Of a stretch of DNA of 64,000 bases, positions 36,180 to 45,620 are shown piece by piece. The first letter of the stretch is position 1; every line of letters begins with the position of its first letter. The stretch is from assembly GCA_020636095.1 (NCBI GenBank), contig JACJYN010000004.1, forward strand, positions 930,001 to 994,000. Reading direction: 5' to 3'. Both the position numbers and the translations under genes were made by a program. The notes under the pieces are model-generated. The model ran no database searches and was not told where the DNA came from. It worked only from the letters and a program-made list of their open reading frames with translations. The DNA comes from Lewinellaceae bacterium (GTDB lineage: Bacteria > Bacteroidota > Bacteroidia > Chitinophagales > Saprospiraceae).

Positions 36180-36698
36180 TTACTTTTCTATTCCTTCCAG
36201 CCGGATTTGAATGCGGATCATTTGCAGCCCATTCTCATCGGGCTTACCCTCATCAACCACTACTTTTAAGCGGACTTCCGCCAGCCCCATGGCGGTGCGA
36301 GCAGCCATCGCTTTGTTGCGAATGATCTCCCAATAAGGATCAGTGTAAAGTCGTTGCTGGTCGAACCAAAAGTCCTCATCCACGACTTTACTATCCGGGA
36401 AGGAAGCATCTAACTCTTCCAGAGCGGCAACCTCGGCTTTCGTTATTAGCCCGGCCTCGGTCAGTTCGGCTTTTTTATCCGGATAACTCATATTGAAATC
36501 GATCGCCATTTCTTCACCGACATTGCCATATCCCATAGCTTCAATCTGAGCATCGGCCGGGGAGGAAAGAATGACGACCATCTTTTGTAGCTCTTCGAAG
36601 TAATAGTTGAGGTTTATACCTTCGTTAGCTTGGTTTATATCCTGAACTGTGGGCTTTTTTCGGCCTAGCCAGGTTAAGAATTCAGTGATCCGATTCAT
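36180..36698 (-). CDS. Hypothetical protein
   Basis: Unrecognised 172-residue protein. The N-terminus is basic (ITEFLTWLGRKKPTVQDINQANEG), then alpha/beta segments (NYYFEELQKMVVILSSPADAQIEAMGYGNVGEEMAIDFN) and a C-terminal beta strand pair (ALGLAEVRLKVVV-like, then LQMIRIQIRLEGIEK). There is no secretion signal. It is 18 bp downstream of the lipoprotein gene and 3 bp upstream of the next, so all three are probably co-expressed. No catalytic motif is visible. Confidence 0.6.
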   Translation of the reverse strand: MNRITEFLTWLGRKKPTVQDINQANEGINLNYYFEELQKMVVILSSPADAQIEAMGYGNVGEEMAIDFNMSYPDKKAELTEAGLITKAEVAALEELDASFPDSKVVDEDFWFDQQRLYTDPYWEIIRNKAMAARTAMGLAEVRLKVVVDEGKPDENGLQMIRIQIRLEGIEK

Positions 36699-36716
36699 CT
36701 ATTTCTTAATTTTTTA

Positions 36717-37298
36717 TCATTCCATAAAAGGATTCTTATGCTCGTGCGGTATACCCCAGGCGTTGAACATTTCGAGCAATTGCCGGTATTTTTTTTTCGT
36801 AAAGCCTGAATTTGAAGGAATTTTCAAGTCAAAATCCAGCGCTGGTTCGGAGCGGACATTATTACACTGCAGGCAAAGGCTAAGGTAGGCGACTATCTCA
36901 TTCGATACATTATAGAAAACCAGCCCGATACGAGGATCGAAGCAAGCCATTTCGTAGTAGCCGTAGCTTTTTCGGTCATTCAATAAAGACAAAAATTCTT
37001 CGACTTGCGGCTTGGTCAGTACTACCTGTTTTTTCGTCCGGTTTTCGAAGACGGAAGCCGCCCGGGCGTGACCGTAACGGCCGTTCAATTCGTAGGCGAT
37101 TACCTTTTGGTAAGGTATGCCCGGAAACACCTGGACGGCGGCCTGATCTTTGGGATAATCGATCGGAGGGAGCCTTTCCGATGTAGGGGAAGAAGTCTCG
37201 ATCTGGAGCTCAGTGGATGGTGACGTGGAAGACTGGCCAGAATGATTGGAACAGGAGAGGAAAAAAGAAATAAAGAGTATAAAGGGGGATGCTTTCAT
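36717..37298 (-). CDS. Putative lipoprotein
   Basis: A 193-residue protein with a lipoprotein signal: MKASPFILFISFFLSC, where the cysteine sits in an LSC lipobox, followed by a Ser/Thr-rich spacer (SNHSGQSSTSPSTELQ). The mature part (VQVFPGIPYQKVIAYELNGR, VLTKPQVEEFLSLLNDRKSYGYYEMACFDPRIGLVFYNVSNEIVAYLSLCLQCNNVRS) contains a CxxC and resembles a small beta-rich domain of unknown function. It is probably anchored in the outer or inner membrane. It lies in the minus-strand block next to the FGE-like gene; any link to the toxin genes is inferred from orientation only. Confidence 0.75.
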   Translation of the reverse strand: MKASPFILFISFFLSCSNHSGQSSTSPSTELQIETSSPTSERLPPIDYPKDQAAVQVFPGIPYQKVIAYELNGRYGHARAASVFENRTKKQVVLTKPQVEEFLSLLNDRKSYGYYEMACFDPRIGLVFYNVSNEIVAYLSLCLQCNNVRSEPALDFDLKIPSNSGFTKKKYRQLLEMFNAWGIPHEHKNPFME

Positions 37299-37391
37299 GA
37301 TATGGATTTCTGGTCTAAAATACTATCCTTGAATAGATTTATACTCTGGATAACTTGGTGGTCAAATTAGATGTAATATACCTTTATGCTT

Positions 37392-38234
37392 TCAGTCATC
37401 TTTTTCAACATCTTTGCCTGCAGGGGAAAAAGCAAGACGAAATCCAAAAAGAGCACTACGTTTTTCCGGTCCTTCAAGCCCACGAGTCGTAACACGGCAC
37501 CACATTTCGTCACTACTAAAATTACCACCACGCAGCGTACGCCATCTCTGTTGCGGATGACCCAACCAGGCCGAACCATCCTTGGGTGCACCTTCGTAAC
37601 TATCATGCCATTGATCTTCACACCACTCTAATACATTACCATTCATATCGTACAAGCCTAACTCGTTTGCATTCAATCGGCCAACCTCCTGAGTTCCCCA
37701 ATGACTGTTCGCATGGTACCAACCAACTTGTCTCAGCTGATTGCTGCCTGCGTAAAGATACCGCTTGCCGTGCAGTCCCCCTCGAGCAGCGTATTCCCAC
37801 TCGGCTTCGGTGGGCAGTCGATAGCCCCCAGTCTCCGGTAAGCAATACACCAGACCTGCATTTGGTAAAGGCCCGGTTAAAGCATAAGGTATGGAACAAA
37901 TTTCATCACTATAATAACAGGGAGTGCGCTTTAGCTGTTTGCTTAATCGGTTACAAAACGCCACAGCATCATACCAACTTACGCTTTCTACTGGGCGCTG
38001 AAGGCCAGAAAAAAAAGATGGATTCCCCACTTCTTTCATTACGGTTTCCCATACTGCCTGTGTAACCGGGTATTGCCCCAAATAAAAGCTACTTAGGGTT
38101 ACTTCATGGGCAGGCTTTTCACGAATCGGGGCCTTTTTTCCATTCCTGCCCATCATAAATCGGCCTCCCTCTAACATCAGCAAGTCGAAAGCTAAATCGC
38201 CGGGAAGAGATGCAGTATGGATTTGAATAGCCAT
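37392..38234 (-). CDS. FGE-sulfatase domain (SUMF1-like) protein with a cysteine replaced
   Basis: A 280-residue protein with the formylglycine-generating-enzyme fold: MLEGGRFMMGR, PAHEVTLSSFYLGQYPVTQAVWETVM, PVESVSWYDAVAFCNRLSKQL, YRLPTEAEWEYAARGG, NELGLYDMNGNVLEWCEDQW, WRTLRGGNFSSDEMWCRVTTR and LFGFRLAFS. In catalytic FGEs the GGSYLC segment is followed five residues later by a second Cys, and both bind copper. Here the first Cys is Ser (GGNFSS) and only the second remains, so formylglycine chemistry is doubtful. FGE-like domains without activity occur as structural parts of conflict systems with EADs, which fits the neighbours. The stop is at 37392 and the start is ATG at 38232-38234. Confidence 0.88.
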   Translation of the reverse strand: MAIQIHTASLPGDLAFDLLMLEGGRFMMGRNGKKAPIREKPAHEVTLSSFYLGQYPVTQAVWETVMKEVGNPSFFSGLQRPVESVSWYDAVAFCNRLSKQLKRTPCYYSDEICSIPYALTGPLPNAGLVYCLPETGGYRLPTEAEWEYAARGGLHGKRYLYAGSNQLRQVGWYHANSHWGTQEVGRLNANELGLYDMNGNVLEWCEDQWHDSYEGAPKDGSAWLGHPQQRWRTLRGGNFSSDEMWCRVTTRGLEGPEKRSALFGFRLAFSPAGKDVEKDD

Positions 38235-38320
38235 TTATGGAAGATTGTTTAAAAGTTATTAGTCGTTAGTGGTAATCTTGTAAAAAAGGAATACTCAAAT
38301 TTGACTTAATAACCTGTATT

Positions 38321-38794
38321 TCACTGTAACCTGAAATTGAAAGTCATGGTTCCGCATTCCTCTTCTGCCTCACCTTTGGAAAACTCCCATTTTTGCACGT
38401 TTTCGATAGCGAGCTTTAGCAGGTATTCATCACGAGTGGTGGAGCCTTTGGCTGAATATTCGGTCGAAGTAACTTTACCATCTTGGTCAATACAGATATT
38501 CAGCACGATAGTGCCTTGCTTTTCGGTGTCATCCTGTATCCGCTCCATTTTTACAATTCTTTTGTAAAGTGAATTCACCTGGGCTACTTGTAAGCTATCA
38601 TTGTTTAATGTGTCAAGGGTTGGTTGGCGGCTACTGAATAATCCTTCCCCAAAGGCTTTGGCTTCTTTCTTCATTCGCTCTTCTTGAGCTTGTTTGGCGA
38701 GGGAGAGGGAGTCGGGTTGGGTTTGGGCCTGGACAACCGAAAGTTTCAACAATAAAATCGCTAGAAGACTGATTGTAATTTGAAATTTTCTCAT
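38321..38794 (-). CDS. Secreted/periplasmic protein with TonB-like C-terminal domain
   Basis: A 157-residue protein. The N-terminal signal peptide (MRKFQITISLLAILLLKLSVVQAQTQ) ends at a likely Ala-Gln cleavage site. The mature region begins with a charged helix (AKQAQEERMKKEAKAFGEG) and ends with a TonB/AgmX-like C-terminal fold (KQGTIVLNICIDQDGKVTSTEYSAKGSTTRDEYLLKLAIENVQKWEFSKGEAEEECGTMTFNFRL). Such domains contact outer-membrane receptors or peptidoglycan partners. There is no TonB transmembrane anchor beyond the signal peptide, so this is not a conventional energy transducer. It lies between the Tc-A-like gene and the FGE-like gene. Confidence 0.75.
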   Translation of the reverse strand: MRKFQITISLLAILLLKLSVVQAQTQPDSLSLAKQAQEERMKKEAKAFGEGLFSSRQPTLDTLNNDSLQVAQVNSLYKRIVKMERIQDDTEKQGTIVLNICIDQDGKVTSTEYSAKGSTTRDEYLLKLAIENVQKWEFSKGEAEEECGTMTFNFRLQ

Positions 38795-38959
38795 ATATTT
38801 TTGATTCTGGAGGTGGATTTTGTCTAGTTCTAGTTAACTCTCAGGAGTTAAATTCCATTAAATAGTGCCACAAAATGTTCAATATCTGCCAGCAAGGGCG
38901 GTCCGGGTTGAAATTTGAAAACCCGGACTAACGCCTCTATTTGCTCCAATGAAATAAGG

Positions 38960-41900
38960 TCAACCCGACACTGCTCCCTCGTAAGTAATCAATATCAAAA
39001 TATCCTTAAACCTTTCCTCTTTAAACCATTGTTTTACCGTTTCATTATTTGGAAAGGATAGTGTCCATTGCCCTTCAGGAGCAATACCCAACATATCCTG
39101 CCAACGCTCTGGCCAATTATCAGTCTGTCTTGAACTCACTATCCCATTGGGAGTCATTCGGTTATTAGCAGGGTAAGAGTTTCCATTCCGATTTAAAGAT
39201 ATAGCCATCCCCGGATAATCATCTTGAGGTAAATACAAAGTTATGTGCTTCACTTTTACGTTCGAAAGATTAGGCGGGAAATCTGCTCGAAGCAAATCAA
39301 AATGAACTGTCATTTGCATAGCTTCCTCTACCAATTCGGGGTGATGCAGATCATACCATTGATCAGGGAAATCGTTTCGGAAACTAAAGACTCTGTCAGC
39401 GGTAAAGACTTTATCTGATTGTTCGATAACTTGCTGTTTGTAAATTTCACTATGCAATGCGGTATAATCAAAGGTGATCAAAACATCGGCTATGGAGTTA
39501 TAATCCAAAGAAAGGTTGGAGGATTTAGGTAAATGAAATTCCCAGGCATTTTCTACGCCCATACTCTCAAAAGGCAATAGCTTACTTTGATCGGCCGCTT
39601 CAAAATCAAAAATACCCGTGGCATTCAATGCACCAGTCAACGCAATAGATTCCGGCATGCGTCTGATTTCTGTGGTATTGAAATAATATCCGCCGTTGGA
39701 TTGAACCGTTCTGCTGATGCCATTACTCCAAAGGGTTCCTTTAATTCCATCGACTACTGGTGCTAAAGCAATTACAGAAACACGAACTCGCTTAATGAGC
39801 CTTAAATAATGTCCAGGAAAATCTCTGTCAAACATTCCTCCAAGCGTGTAAAATGGCATTTCACCAGTTTCTCTAAATCGTTGAAACTCTACCGGCGATA
39901 GACTTGCCAAAGAAATCGTTTTGGTCATCTGCAATTTCCTGCGATCCGTTTGCAAAGCAAATTGATCCAATTGATAGATGTCTTGCAGCAATCGGGCAGA
40001 CCCGGTAAGCCCTCTTCGATCAGGTGCATTTTCAGAAAGATTAGAAGATGTGAAATTATCCTTTGGTGCTTCCCAGTAGTCTGAAAGAATAATAGAAGGA
40101 ATAGGTTCTTGTCTTTCAAAAGCCAGTTGTTGGGCAGCTAATTGAGCCGTAGCGGTAGCTTGTTGTAGGAAAAAACTATAGACCCCTTCGAGTACTTCAC
40201 TCATCCAATCGTACAATTCGGCATTGGTGAATTTGGTGGATAAAAATTGGGCTATGGTTTCAGCCTGATCAGACCGAAGTGTTGCGATGCTTCGCTCTTG
40301 ATCAACTATATTGACCTGATCTTGGGCGATGTGTTGTTGTTGGTTTCCAATTAAAATATCTTGATTGGAGAGATTTCGTTGTAACTCCCACTCTTGTTTA
40401 CGACGTTCGTAGGAAGCCTTAGTCTGTAGTAAACTAGATAAATAGGATGCAGCGGTAGCAACTTTCTCTGGACCATCTCCCCATAATCCAAAAGATAATA
40501 CTTGTTTTATACCATCAATACCTGCGGCTATACCTGCAAAAGTTACAGCCGTGCCTTGTGCAACCAAACCAGCTACTTCCCAGCCTAGTAATCCTTCATT
40601 TAATAACCCTTGAAAATGGCTCCATTGAACTTCAGAACGCTGTGTTTGCAACTCTGTTAATTTCAATCCACTATTGGCTTCATTCATTCTTAAATCCTGC
40701 AACCGAATACCAGCTTTGGACAATTGCAAATCATTTTGTGCATTTAATAAATTCAATTGCTCGGCGTCTAATTTCTCCAAAGCACTTAAAAAGGAAGACT
40801 CTATTTGTTGCGCTAAATTGGTGATTTGCTTGGCTCGTTCTATTAATGCGATATAACGATAAGGGGTAGGACGAAATACCATGGGGCTCGCATTAAGATT
40901 AATGGAACTTCCATTCAAATTGACCACATCCTGAGCAACAGGATTAACGATGGCTAGGGAACTAGCTGGTCGCTCATCTCCTGCGATATTTCTTCCAGAA
41001 TTTATTTTAAACAAGTTAACCTCCGCATGGAGCTTCAATAGTTGCCACGCCGGATTTTCAGGAATCGAAAACTCAAAAGAGTTTAACAATATATTTCCAA
41101 TCAAATAGAACGACCTTGCCCTTATATTCTCTCCGGATGCCTCTTCTTCATCGGCAGAAGAATTTTCAAATAGTTTATTTCTTGCGTTTAAGATTTCTGC
41201 TAAATTCGAAGGCTGGCTATTGTTTCTAAAAGTATTCGCGGCGGTGAGTTCCTCCGCATGGTTTTGAGACTCCAGTAGCTCCAACGCCATCAGGTATAAA
41301 TTTCCGGCATGCGCTAAACTTTCCATAGTGTCTCTTGTAAACGCGGCGTCTGCCTCTTGCAAAAAACACCGGACAATACTCAAAATGGTATATTGGCTAT
41401 AAGTGTTTTGACGAGTAGCAGCAATGGAATGTGGGTTGAGCGGATCCAATAACCAATTTTGGGTTCTTTGGAAATTTTCATCCAATGATTCTTCGTGTGT
41501 CAGGCCATGAAATATTTTTCTTTCTTCGTTGGGCAAACCGTAATCATAAACCAACTTATAATAATCTTTTGCCGCTAAATACTGGTGGCTTCTTTGCAAC
41601 TTTATAGCTATATACATCGGCAAAAAATAATAGGCTTCCCACAAATAACGGAGCGTATACTCTGAATCAATAAGGTCATTCAAAAAGGCTGTGCTGATTA
41701 GATTTCTCCTTTCCTCAGAATCATTTAATTGAAGCTGATGAAAATGCACACCAGTTGGAAGGATTTTGACCGGACGATGAAATTTTAATTCATCATTACT
41801 TTCGTATATAAAAGCATGCTGATATAACTCGGTATTATTTTGCTGGGTTTTAAATACAAAGCGAGTACCCATTTTATTATTAGCCATCGATATGTTCCCT

Positions 41901-44035
41901 GTACCGATTCCTTCAACACTAATTCCACTATGGTTGGAAAATTTTTCAACTTCCATTTCTAATGTTACTAGACCTCCATCGATGATGGGCTTGTCGGAAT
42001 TATCTATGGTAAATGGGTATGCATATATTTTTTGGATGCCATTAATGATAAGGCTTCTAGCAATTAAATAAAAATGGTTGCTAGAGAAGAAGAAGGCAGT
42101 CTTGGCTTCACTGCTATTGGTTGCAGCTTTTGGGTTTTTTAATCTATAATCATCTCCTTCTTTTAAGACATTAGAAACCCATACATATGGATTATCATGT
42201 CGTTTAGTGACTAATAAGCGTGCAAGTCCTATATTTAAAGCATCATGAAAAATATCTTCTCTATTTAGATACAGAAAATTCCAGTTACTCATTTTTAATG
42301 CCGTTCCCTCCTCGTTCAAATCATTAAAATACAACTTGCTGGATTGAGTGTAGGGAGATGGGTAACCGAATTTATTTTCTAAAGCATATATCCGAGGCGC
42401 AATAAGCTCATTCGTTCTTTTTTCGACGACGACTTTCTTATTTTCATTACTTTCCAATGGTAGGTCAAGGCTTGCTTCCGCCCATTCTTTGGTATCCAAA
42501 GAGTAAGTTATCATTGATAGAACCCTCGTGTATACCCCATCGTTTTGATCTTCTGGTGCATTAGGCGGATCAATTAGCAAACCTGGAGTATAACTACCAG
42601 TTTCAGAAGAGCCTAACCGCTGAAAAAAAAGACAGATCCTCCTTTCGTGCTTATTATTTTTAAAAGGAACAGCAGCAATTATTTCAGCCACTCTAAAATC
42701 CTCAATGTTAGGCACTTTGAGCCAATAGGATTGCTTTTTGTTTTCATAAGTAGAAAAATAAATTTGTTCATTGGCTTTACCAAATTGAAATAAAACAGAT
42801 GAGCTAAGATGATCTGTATATGCAGTTTGGCAACTTGCTTCTACTTCTAATTCACAAATATCTTTAAAATAGGTTTCGTACTCCCGAACGTATTGATTGG
42901 CAGCTTTCTCGCTTAGGTTTCGCTCTTTTCGCATGCGCTCAATGATGCTTTGCAGTACCGGTGAATTGTCTCGCCGCAAGCTCGGATCCAATACATTCTC
43001 TGGATATAAAAAAATCGTCATGGCCGCCCGCCAGGTTTGATACGTACCTAACCATTTCCATTCTTCCGTAAATTCATTTCCATGAAAAGTCAATTCTGGG
43101 TGCGTATCCGTTAATAAACCTGTTCGAACAGATAGGATCAACTGCTGGATAGTCGCAATAGCTTGGCTCACTCTCGTCGTTTGAAAACCAGCATCATAGG
43201 AGCAATTAATCAATAAATTATTGCTATGTGCTCTAGCAATAATTTGAGTAGGTAAAAATGCTCTTCGAAGAATAGGTAGCGTTTGCTCTTCTGTTGCCCG
43301 AACGATTTCACATTGATTTTCTTCAAGTCGTTGTATTTGCTCGGTTAGCCATTTGGTCTTTTCTTCCTCTTCTTCTACTGAAAATAAAGTATCTGCCGTT
43401 GCTTGTAAATGTTCTTTCTTCCATTCCACCAAAGATGGTTGGATAGGATCAAAGGAAACCTGATGAGTATCTCTGATTCCAAATATTTCTTCCAGCCAGT
43501 TTTCAGAAGGTACACCTTCGCCTTTCCATAGGTCAGTCAAATGAGAGGTATGGATACCGAGGCGGCCTGCGAGTATTTCCCTTGCTTCGGGGTCGGCATT
43601 TTGGATCTGTTGGATTTCAGCAACCGAAGTATTCCACTTTAGCAATAAGGTTGAATAGGTCTGATGAAGGTATTCGTCTTCCTGACTTTGGGTATGATCA
43701 TCAGTTGTTTCCTCCTGGTATTGTTGGCGCAGCACTTCCAGACAAATCCTGATTTGAGTAATTTCTTCTTTTAGTGCTTCACAATTAAGCGGAATCTGCC
43801 CGAAGGGCTGATAGAAATATTCTTCGATTTCCGCAAGGGTAATCCATTGGTTCTCCTTTTTGATATGCTTTTCTGCATAGTCAATGAGGTCTGCCAAATA
43901 GGCTAGTGGACTTATTGCAGATAGACACTCTTCCGATGATCCATCTAAGATACCACGCGAAAGCAGGCCATTGCTTTTATTATTTTTCAAGAATGATATT
44001 CTCTGGTTGAGGGCTATTTTGGTTACGTTATTCAT
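38960..44035 (-). CDS. Tc toxin A-subunit-like protein
   Basis: A 1691-residue relative of the insecticidal Tc toxin A subunit (TcA), the pentameric receptor-binding channel that injects the TcB-TcC cocoon. The N-terminus shows the SpvA/TcA motif (SPLAYLADLIDYAEKHIKKENQWITLAEIEEYFYQPF). The middle has TcA-like beta segments, including ALENKFGYPSPYTQSSKLYFNDLNEEG. The C-terminal ~350 residues contain the channel/TcB-binding region (ISLASLSPVEFQRFRETGEMPFYTLGGMFDRDFPGHYLRLIKRVRVSVIALAPV). A helical coiled stretch around residues 1100-1300 fits the channel-forming helices. TcA proteins are usually ~2000-2500 aa, so this is a short form. It has no signal peptide. The gene is AT-rich compared with the eCIS operon. 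Confidence 0.85.
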   Translation of the reverse strand: MNNVTKIALNQRISFLKNNKSNGLLSRGILDGSSEECLSAISPLAYLADLIDYAEKHIKKENQWITLAEIEEYFYQPFGQIPLNCEALKEEITQIRICLEVLRQQYQEETTDDHTQSQEDEYLHQTYSTLLLKWNTSVAEIQQIQNADPEAREILAGRLGIHTSHLTDLWKGEGVPSENWLEEIFGIRDTHQVSFDPIQPSLVEWKKEHLQATADTLFSVEEEEEKTKWLTEQIQRLEENQCEIVRATEEQTLPILRRAFLPTQIIARAHSNNLLINCSYDAGFQTTRVSQAIATIQQLILSVRTGLLTDTHPELTFHGNEFTEEWKWLGTYQTWRAAMTIFLYPENVLDPSLRRDNSPVLQSIIERMRKERNLSEKAANQYVREYETYFKDICELEVEASCQTAYTDHLSSSVLFQFGKANEQIYFSTYENKKQSYWLKVPNIEDFRVAEIIAAVPFKNNKHERRICLFFQRLGSSETGSYTPGLLIDPPNAPEDQNDGVYTRVLSMITYSLDTKEWAEASLDLPLESNENKKVVVEKRTNELIAPRIYALENKFGYPSPYTQSSKLYFNDLNEEGTALKMSNWNFLYLNREDIFHDALNIGLARLLVTKRHDNPYVWVSNVLKEGDDYRLKNPKAATNSSEAKTAFFFSSNHFYLIARSLIINGIQKIYAYPFTIDNSDKPIIDGGLVTLEMEVEKFSNHSGISVEGIGTGNISMANNKMGTRFVFKTQQNNTELYQHAFIYESNDELKFHRPVKILPTGVHFHQLQLNDSEERRNLISTAFLNDLIDSEYTLRYLWEAYYFLPMYIAIKLQRSHQYLAAKDYYKLVYDYGLPNEERKIFHGLTHEESLDENFQRTQNWLLDPLNPHSIAATRQNTYSQYTILSIVRCFLQEADAAFTRDTMESLAHAGNLYLMALELLESQNHAEELTAANTFRNNSQPSNLAEILNARNKLFENSSADEEEASGENIRARSFYLIGNILLNSFEFSIPENPAWQLLKLHAEVNLFKINSGRNIAGDERPASSLAIVNPVAQDVVNLNGSSINLNASPMVFRPTPYRYIALIERAKQITNLAQQIESSFLSALEKLDAEQLNLLNAQNDLQLSKAGIRLQDLRMNEANSGLKLTELQTQRSEVQWSHFQGLLNEGLLGWEVAGLVAQGTAVTFAGIAAGIDGIKQVLSFGLWGDGPEKVATAASYLSSLLQTKASYERRKQEWELQRNLSNQDILIGNQQQHIAQDQVNIVDQERSIATLRSDQAETIAQFLSTKFTNAELYDWMSEVLEGVYSFFLQQATATAQLAAQQLAFERQEPIPSIILSDYWEAPKDNFTSSNLSENAPDRRGLTGSARLLQDIYQLDQFALQTDRRKLQMTKTISLASLSPVEFQRFRETGEMPFYTLGGMFDRDFPGHYLRLIKRVRVSVIALAPVVDGIKGTLWSNGISRTVQSNGGYYFNTTEIRRMPESIALTGALNATGIFDFEAADQSKLLPFESMGVENAWEFHLPKSSNLSLDYNSIADVLITFDYTALHSEIYKQQVIEQSDKVFTADRVFSFRNDFPDQWYDLHHPELVEEAMQMTVHFDLLRADFPPNLSNVKVKHITLYLPQDDYPGMAISLNRNGNSYPANNRMTPNGIVSSRQTDNWPERWQDMLGIAPEGQWTLSFPNNETVKQWFKEERFKDILILITYEGAVSG

Positions 44036-44105
44036 GATTTTAGGTTTTAGATTTACTATGTTTTTTTGATCTTGTAGAATTTGGGTAATTGCTTTTTCCC
44101 CTCGA

Positions 44106-44918
44106 TTATTTAGAAAAATTATCCGTCACAGAAACTACCCTATTGTCTTGGTCGTGGAGTGTGGCATTAAAGCGCATTTCCAAGGAACCATTAGCGTTAA
44201 GATGAATATTCGCATCCGTATAGGTTGCATAAGGTGGATAATCAAAGGTGGGCAGTACCAGATGCTCCTTGTTTTGCACCGTTGCTAAATATTTACCAAG
44301 CCTTTTGCTGAAACTAATCAACTCTACCCATACCATATTATTATCATCTTTTGAGATATTCAGCTCTATCATCGTAGTAGCATTGGGATTTTTGTTTTTC
44401 CATTGGCCGTAGAAAATTGGAGAGATAGGTTCTACCACAACTGGATTAGGTTTGGGTGGTGTAGGGTCTATTATTATCTCGGAATTATTATCCGCTTCCC
44501 CACCATTTGGTTCATTTGATACTGGTGGTACTTGCATCATCCACCAAATCAATAAGCCCGCCGCTAAAACGGCTACAGCCATCAAGGTTATCCTCAAGTA
44601 AGGGGATTGTTGGGTAGTTATCGCCCGTACTGGAGTACTTGGTTTTGGCGGTGGACTTGTAGTTACCTCGTAATCCTCATCAGGCAAGTCTTTGAGGATG
44701 CTAAGCAAACTTCCTCCAATCTTCGCCTTTTTTTCAGATTGTTCTTGGTAAGTAAGTTGACCTGTTCGAATCTGCCCTTTTAAGCTTTGATAACTTCCGG
44801 AGATCAGACTGACTTGATCAGATAAATGCGGATCATTCTTGGTAATTTCCAAAAGTGCATTTATCGCCTCTTCTAGATGGTCTTTATTTATGAGGTCTTT
44901 TAGTGATTGCTTATTCAT
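44106..44918 (-). CDS. EAD11 - transmembrane - beta-barrel protein
   Basis: A 270-residue membrane protein. Residues 1-~75 (MNKQSLKDLINKDHLEEAINALLEI, DQVSLISGSYQSLKGQIRTGQLTYQEQSEKKAKIGGSLLSILKDL) match effector-associated domain 11 (EAD11), an adaptor domain for homotypic pairing. A proline-rich linker and one membrane helix follow (LRITLMAVAVLAAGLLIWWMM, ~110-132). An outer domain (FYGQWKNKNPN, then MIELNISKDDNNMVWVELIS) reads as a small beta barrel. The ATG at 44918 is preferred over 44948, since the EAD starts there. It lies 70 bp upstream of the Tc-A-like gene on the same strand. The EAD would face the cytosol and recruit another EAD11 protein. Confidence 0.8.
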   Translation of the reverse strand: MNKQSLKDLINKDHLEEAINALLEITKNDPHLSDQVSLISGSYQSLKGQIRTGQLTYQEQSEKKAKIGGSLLSILKDLPDEDYEVTTSPPPKPSTPVRAITTQQSPYLRITLMAVAVLAAGLLIWWMMQVPPVSNEPNGGEADNNSEIIIDPTPPKPNPVVVEPISPIFYGQWKNKNPNATTMIELNISKDDNNMVWVELISFSKRLGKYLATVQNKEHLVLPTFDYPPYATYTDANIHLNANGSLEMRFNATLHDQDNRVVSVTDNFSK

Positions 44919-45021
44919 ATCAGTTGTATTGAAGGTTTGATATTCCACCTCTGATCCTAATAGTCAATCAGACGGCGAATTTTAAACTCAAAGTCTTTGG
45001 TGAAAAAATCTTGTACCTGCA

Positions 45022-45468
45022 TCATATTGTTGATTTAAAAACTGCATAAACTAAAGCCAAAAAAAATCCCAGCCCGTAACCCAAGGCCAAAATCATAAGA
45101 CGCGTTGCAAAAGCCGGGAATGGTACTTCGTCCTTATTATTATCTTTCCACAAATCACCAAAGCCCTCAAATTTGTCTTGAATTTTCCGGACTACTTTCC
45201 AGCCGTTGCGGACATGCTTGCCATATTCTTGTATCATAATATAGGTATAGTAACTCAAGCCCATCCCTGCTGCCGTTGTGGCTATAGAAAAAAAGATATC
45301 AGCGTTGGATTCTAAACTGTATTTTACAACGAAGCCAAGGAGTCCACTCATCAGCGCATATAGCCAGGATGCTATCGTCCACAGTTTATCCTTGATCTTG
45401 GCGGTATCTTCGCTGGTGTATTTCCAGAGATCTAAATAGTCCTGGTCTTTGAGTTGGTGTTTTTGCAT
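45022..45468 (-). CDS. Small three-helix membrane protein
   Basis: A 148-residue protein with three predicted membrane segments (LWTIASWLYALMSGLLGFVV, IFFSIATTAAGMGLSYYTYI and RLMILALGYGLGFFLALVYAVF) and a soluble charged region between helices 2 and 3. A TTG start at 45525 could lengthen it by 19 residues; the ATG at 45468 is preferred. The layout resembles small RipA/SLATT-type membrane effectors of conflict systems, but the match is only at architecture level. It sits between the EAD11-TM gene and the TcB/C gene in the same orientation, and so could be a membrane-acting partner of the EAD proteins. Confidence 0.65.
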   Translation of the reverse strand: MQKHQLKDQDYLDLWKYTSEDTAKIKDKLWTIASWLYALMSGLLGFVVKYSLESNADIFFSIATTAAGMGLSYYTYIMIQEYGKHVRNGWKVVRKIQDKFEGFGDLWKDNNKDEVPFPAFATRLMILALGYGLGFFLALVYAVFKSTI

Positions 45469-45521
45469 GGTTAAGGTTTTTCTGTTGACTAAACTTTGAG
45501 AATTATTGAGTTTTTGTGTGC

Positions 45522-45581
45522 TCAATTGGGTTCTTCCATGTGGCCTTGGGCGATGTAGTCTCGGATGGTCTTTTTAGTCAT
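45522..45581 (-). pseudogene. Possible EAD11 N-terminal stub
   Basis: A 19-codon reading frame, MTKKTIRDYIAQGHMEEPN, then a stop that overlaps a TTG start of the membrane protein. The pattern (M-T-K-x-T-I-R-x-x-I-A-x-G, then EE) resembles the start of EAD11 domains. It may be a truncated EAD11 or a leader-like fragment. Confidence 0.35.
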
Positions 45582-45620
45582 GGTGGTTTGGTGATATAGT
45601 TTATGTGGTCTTTTTTACTG

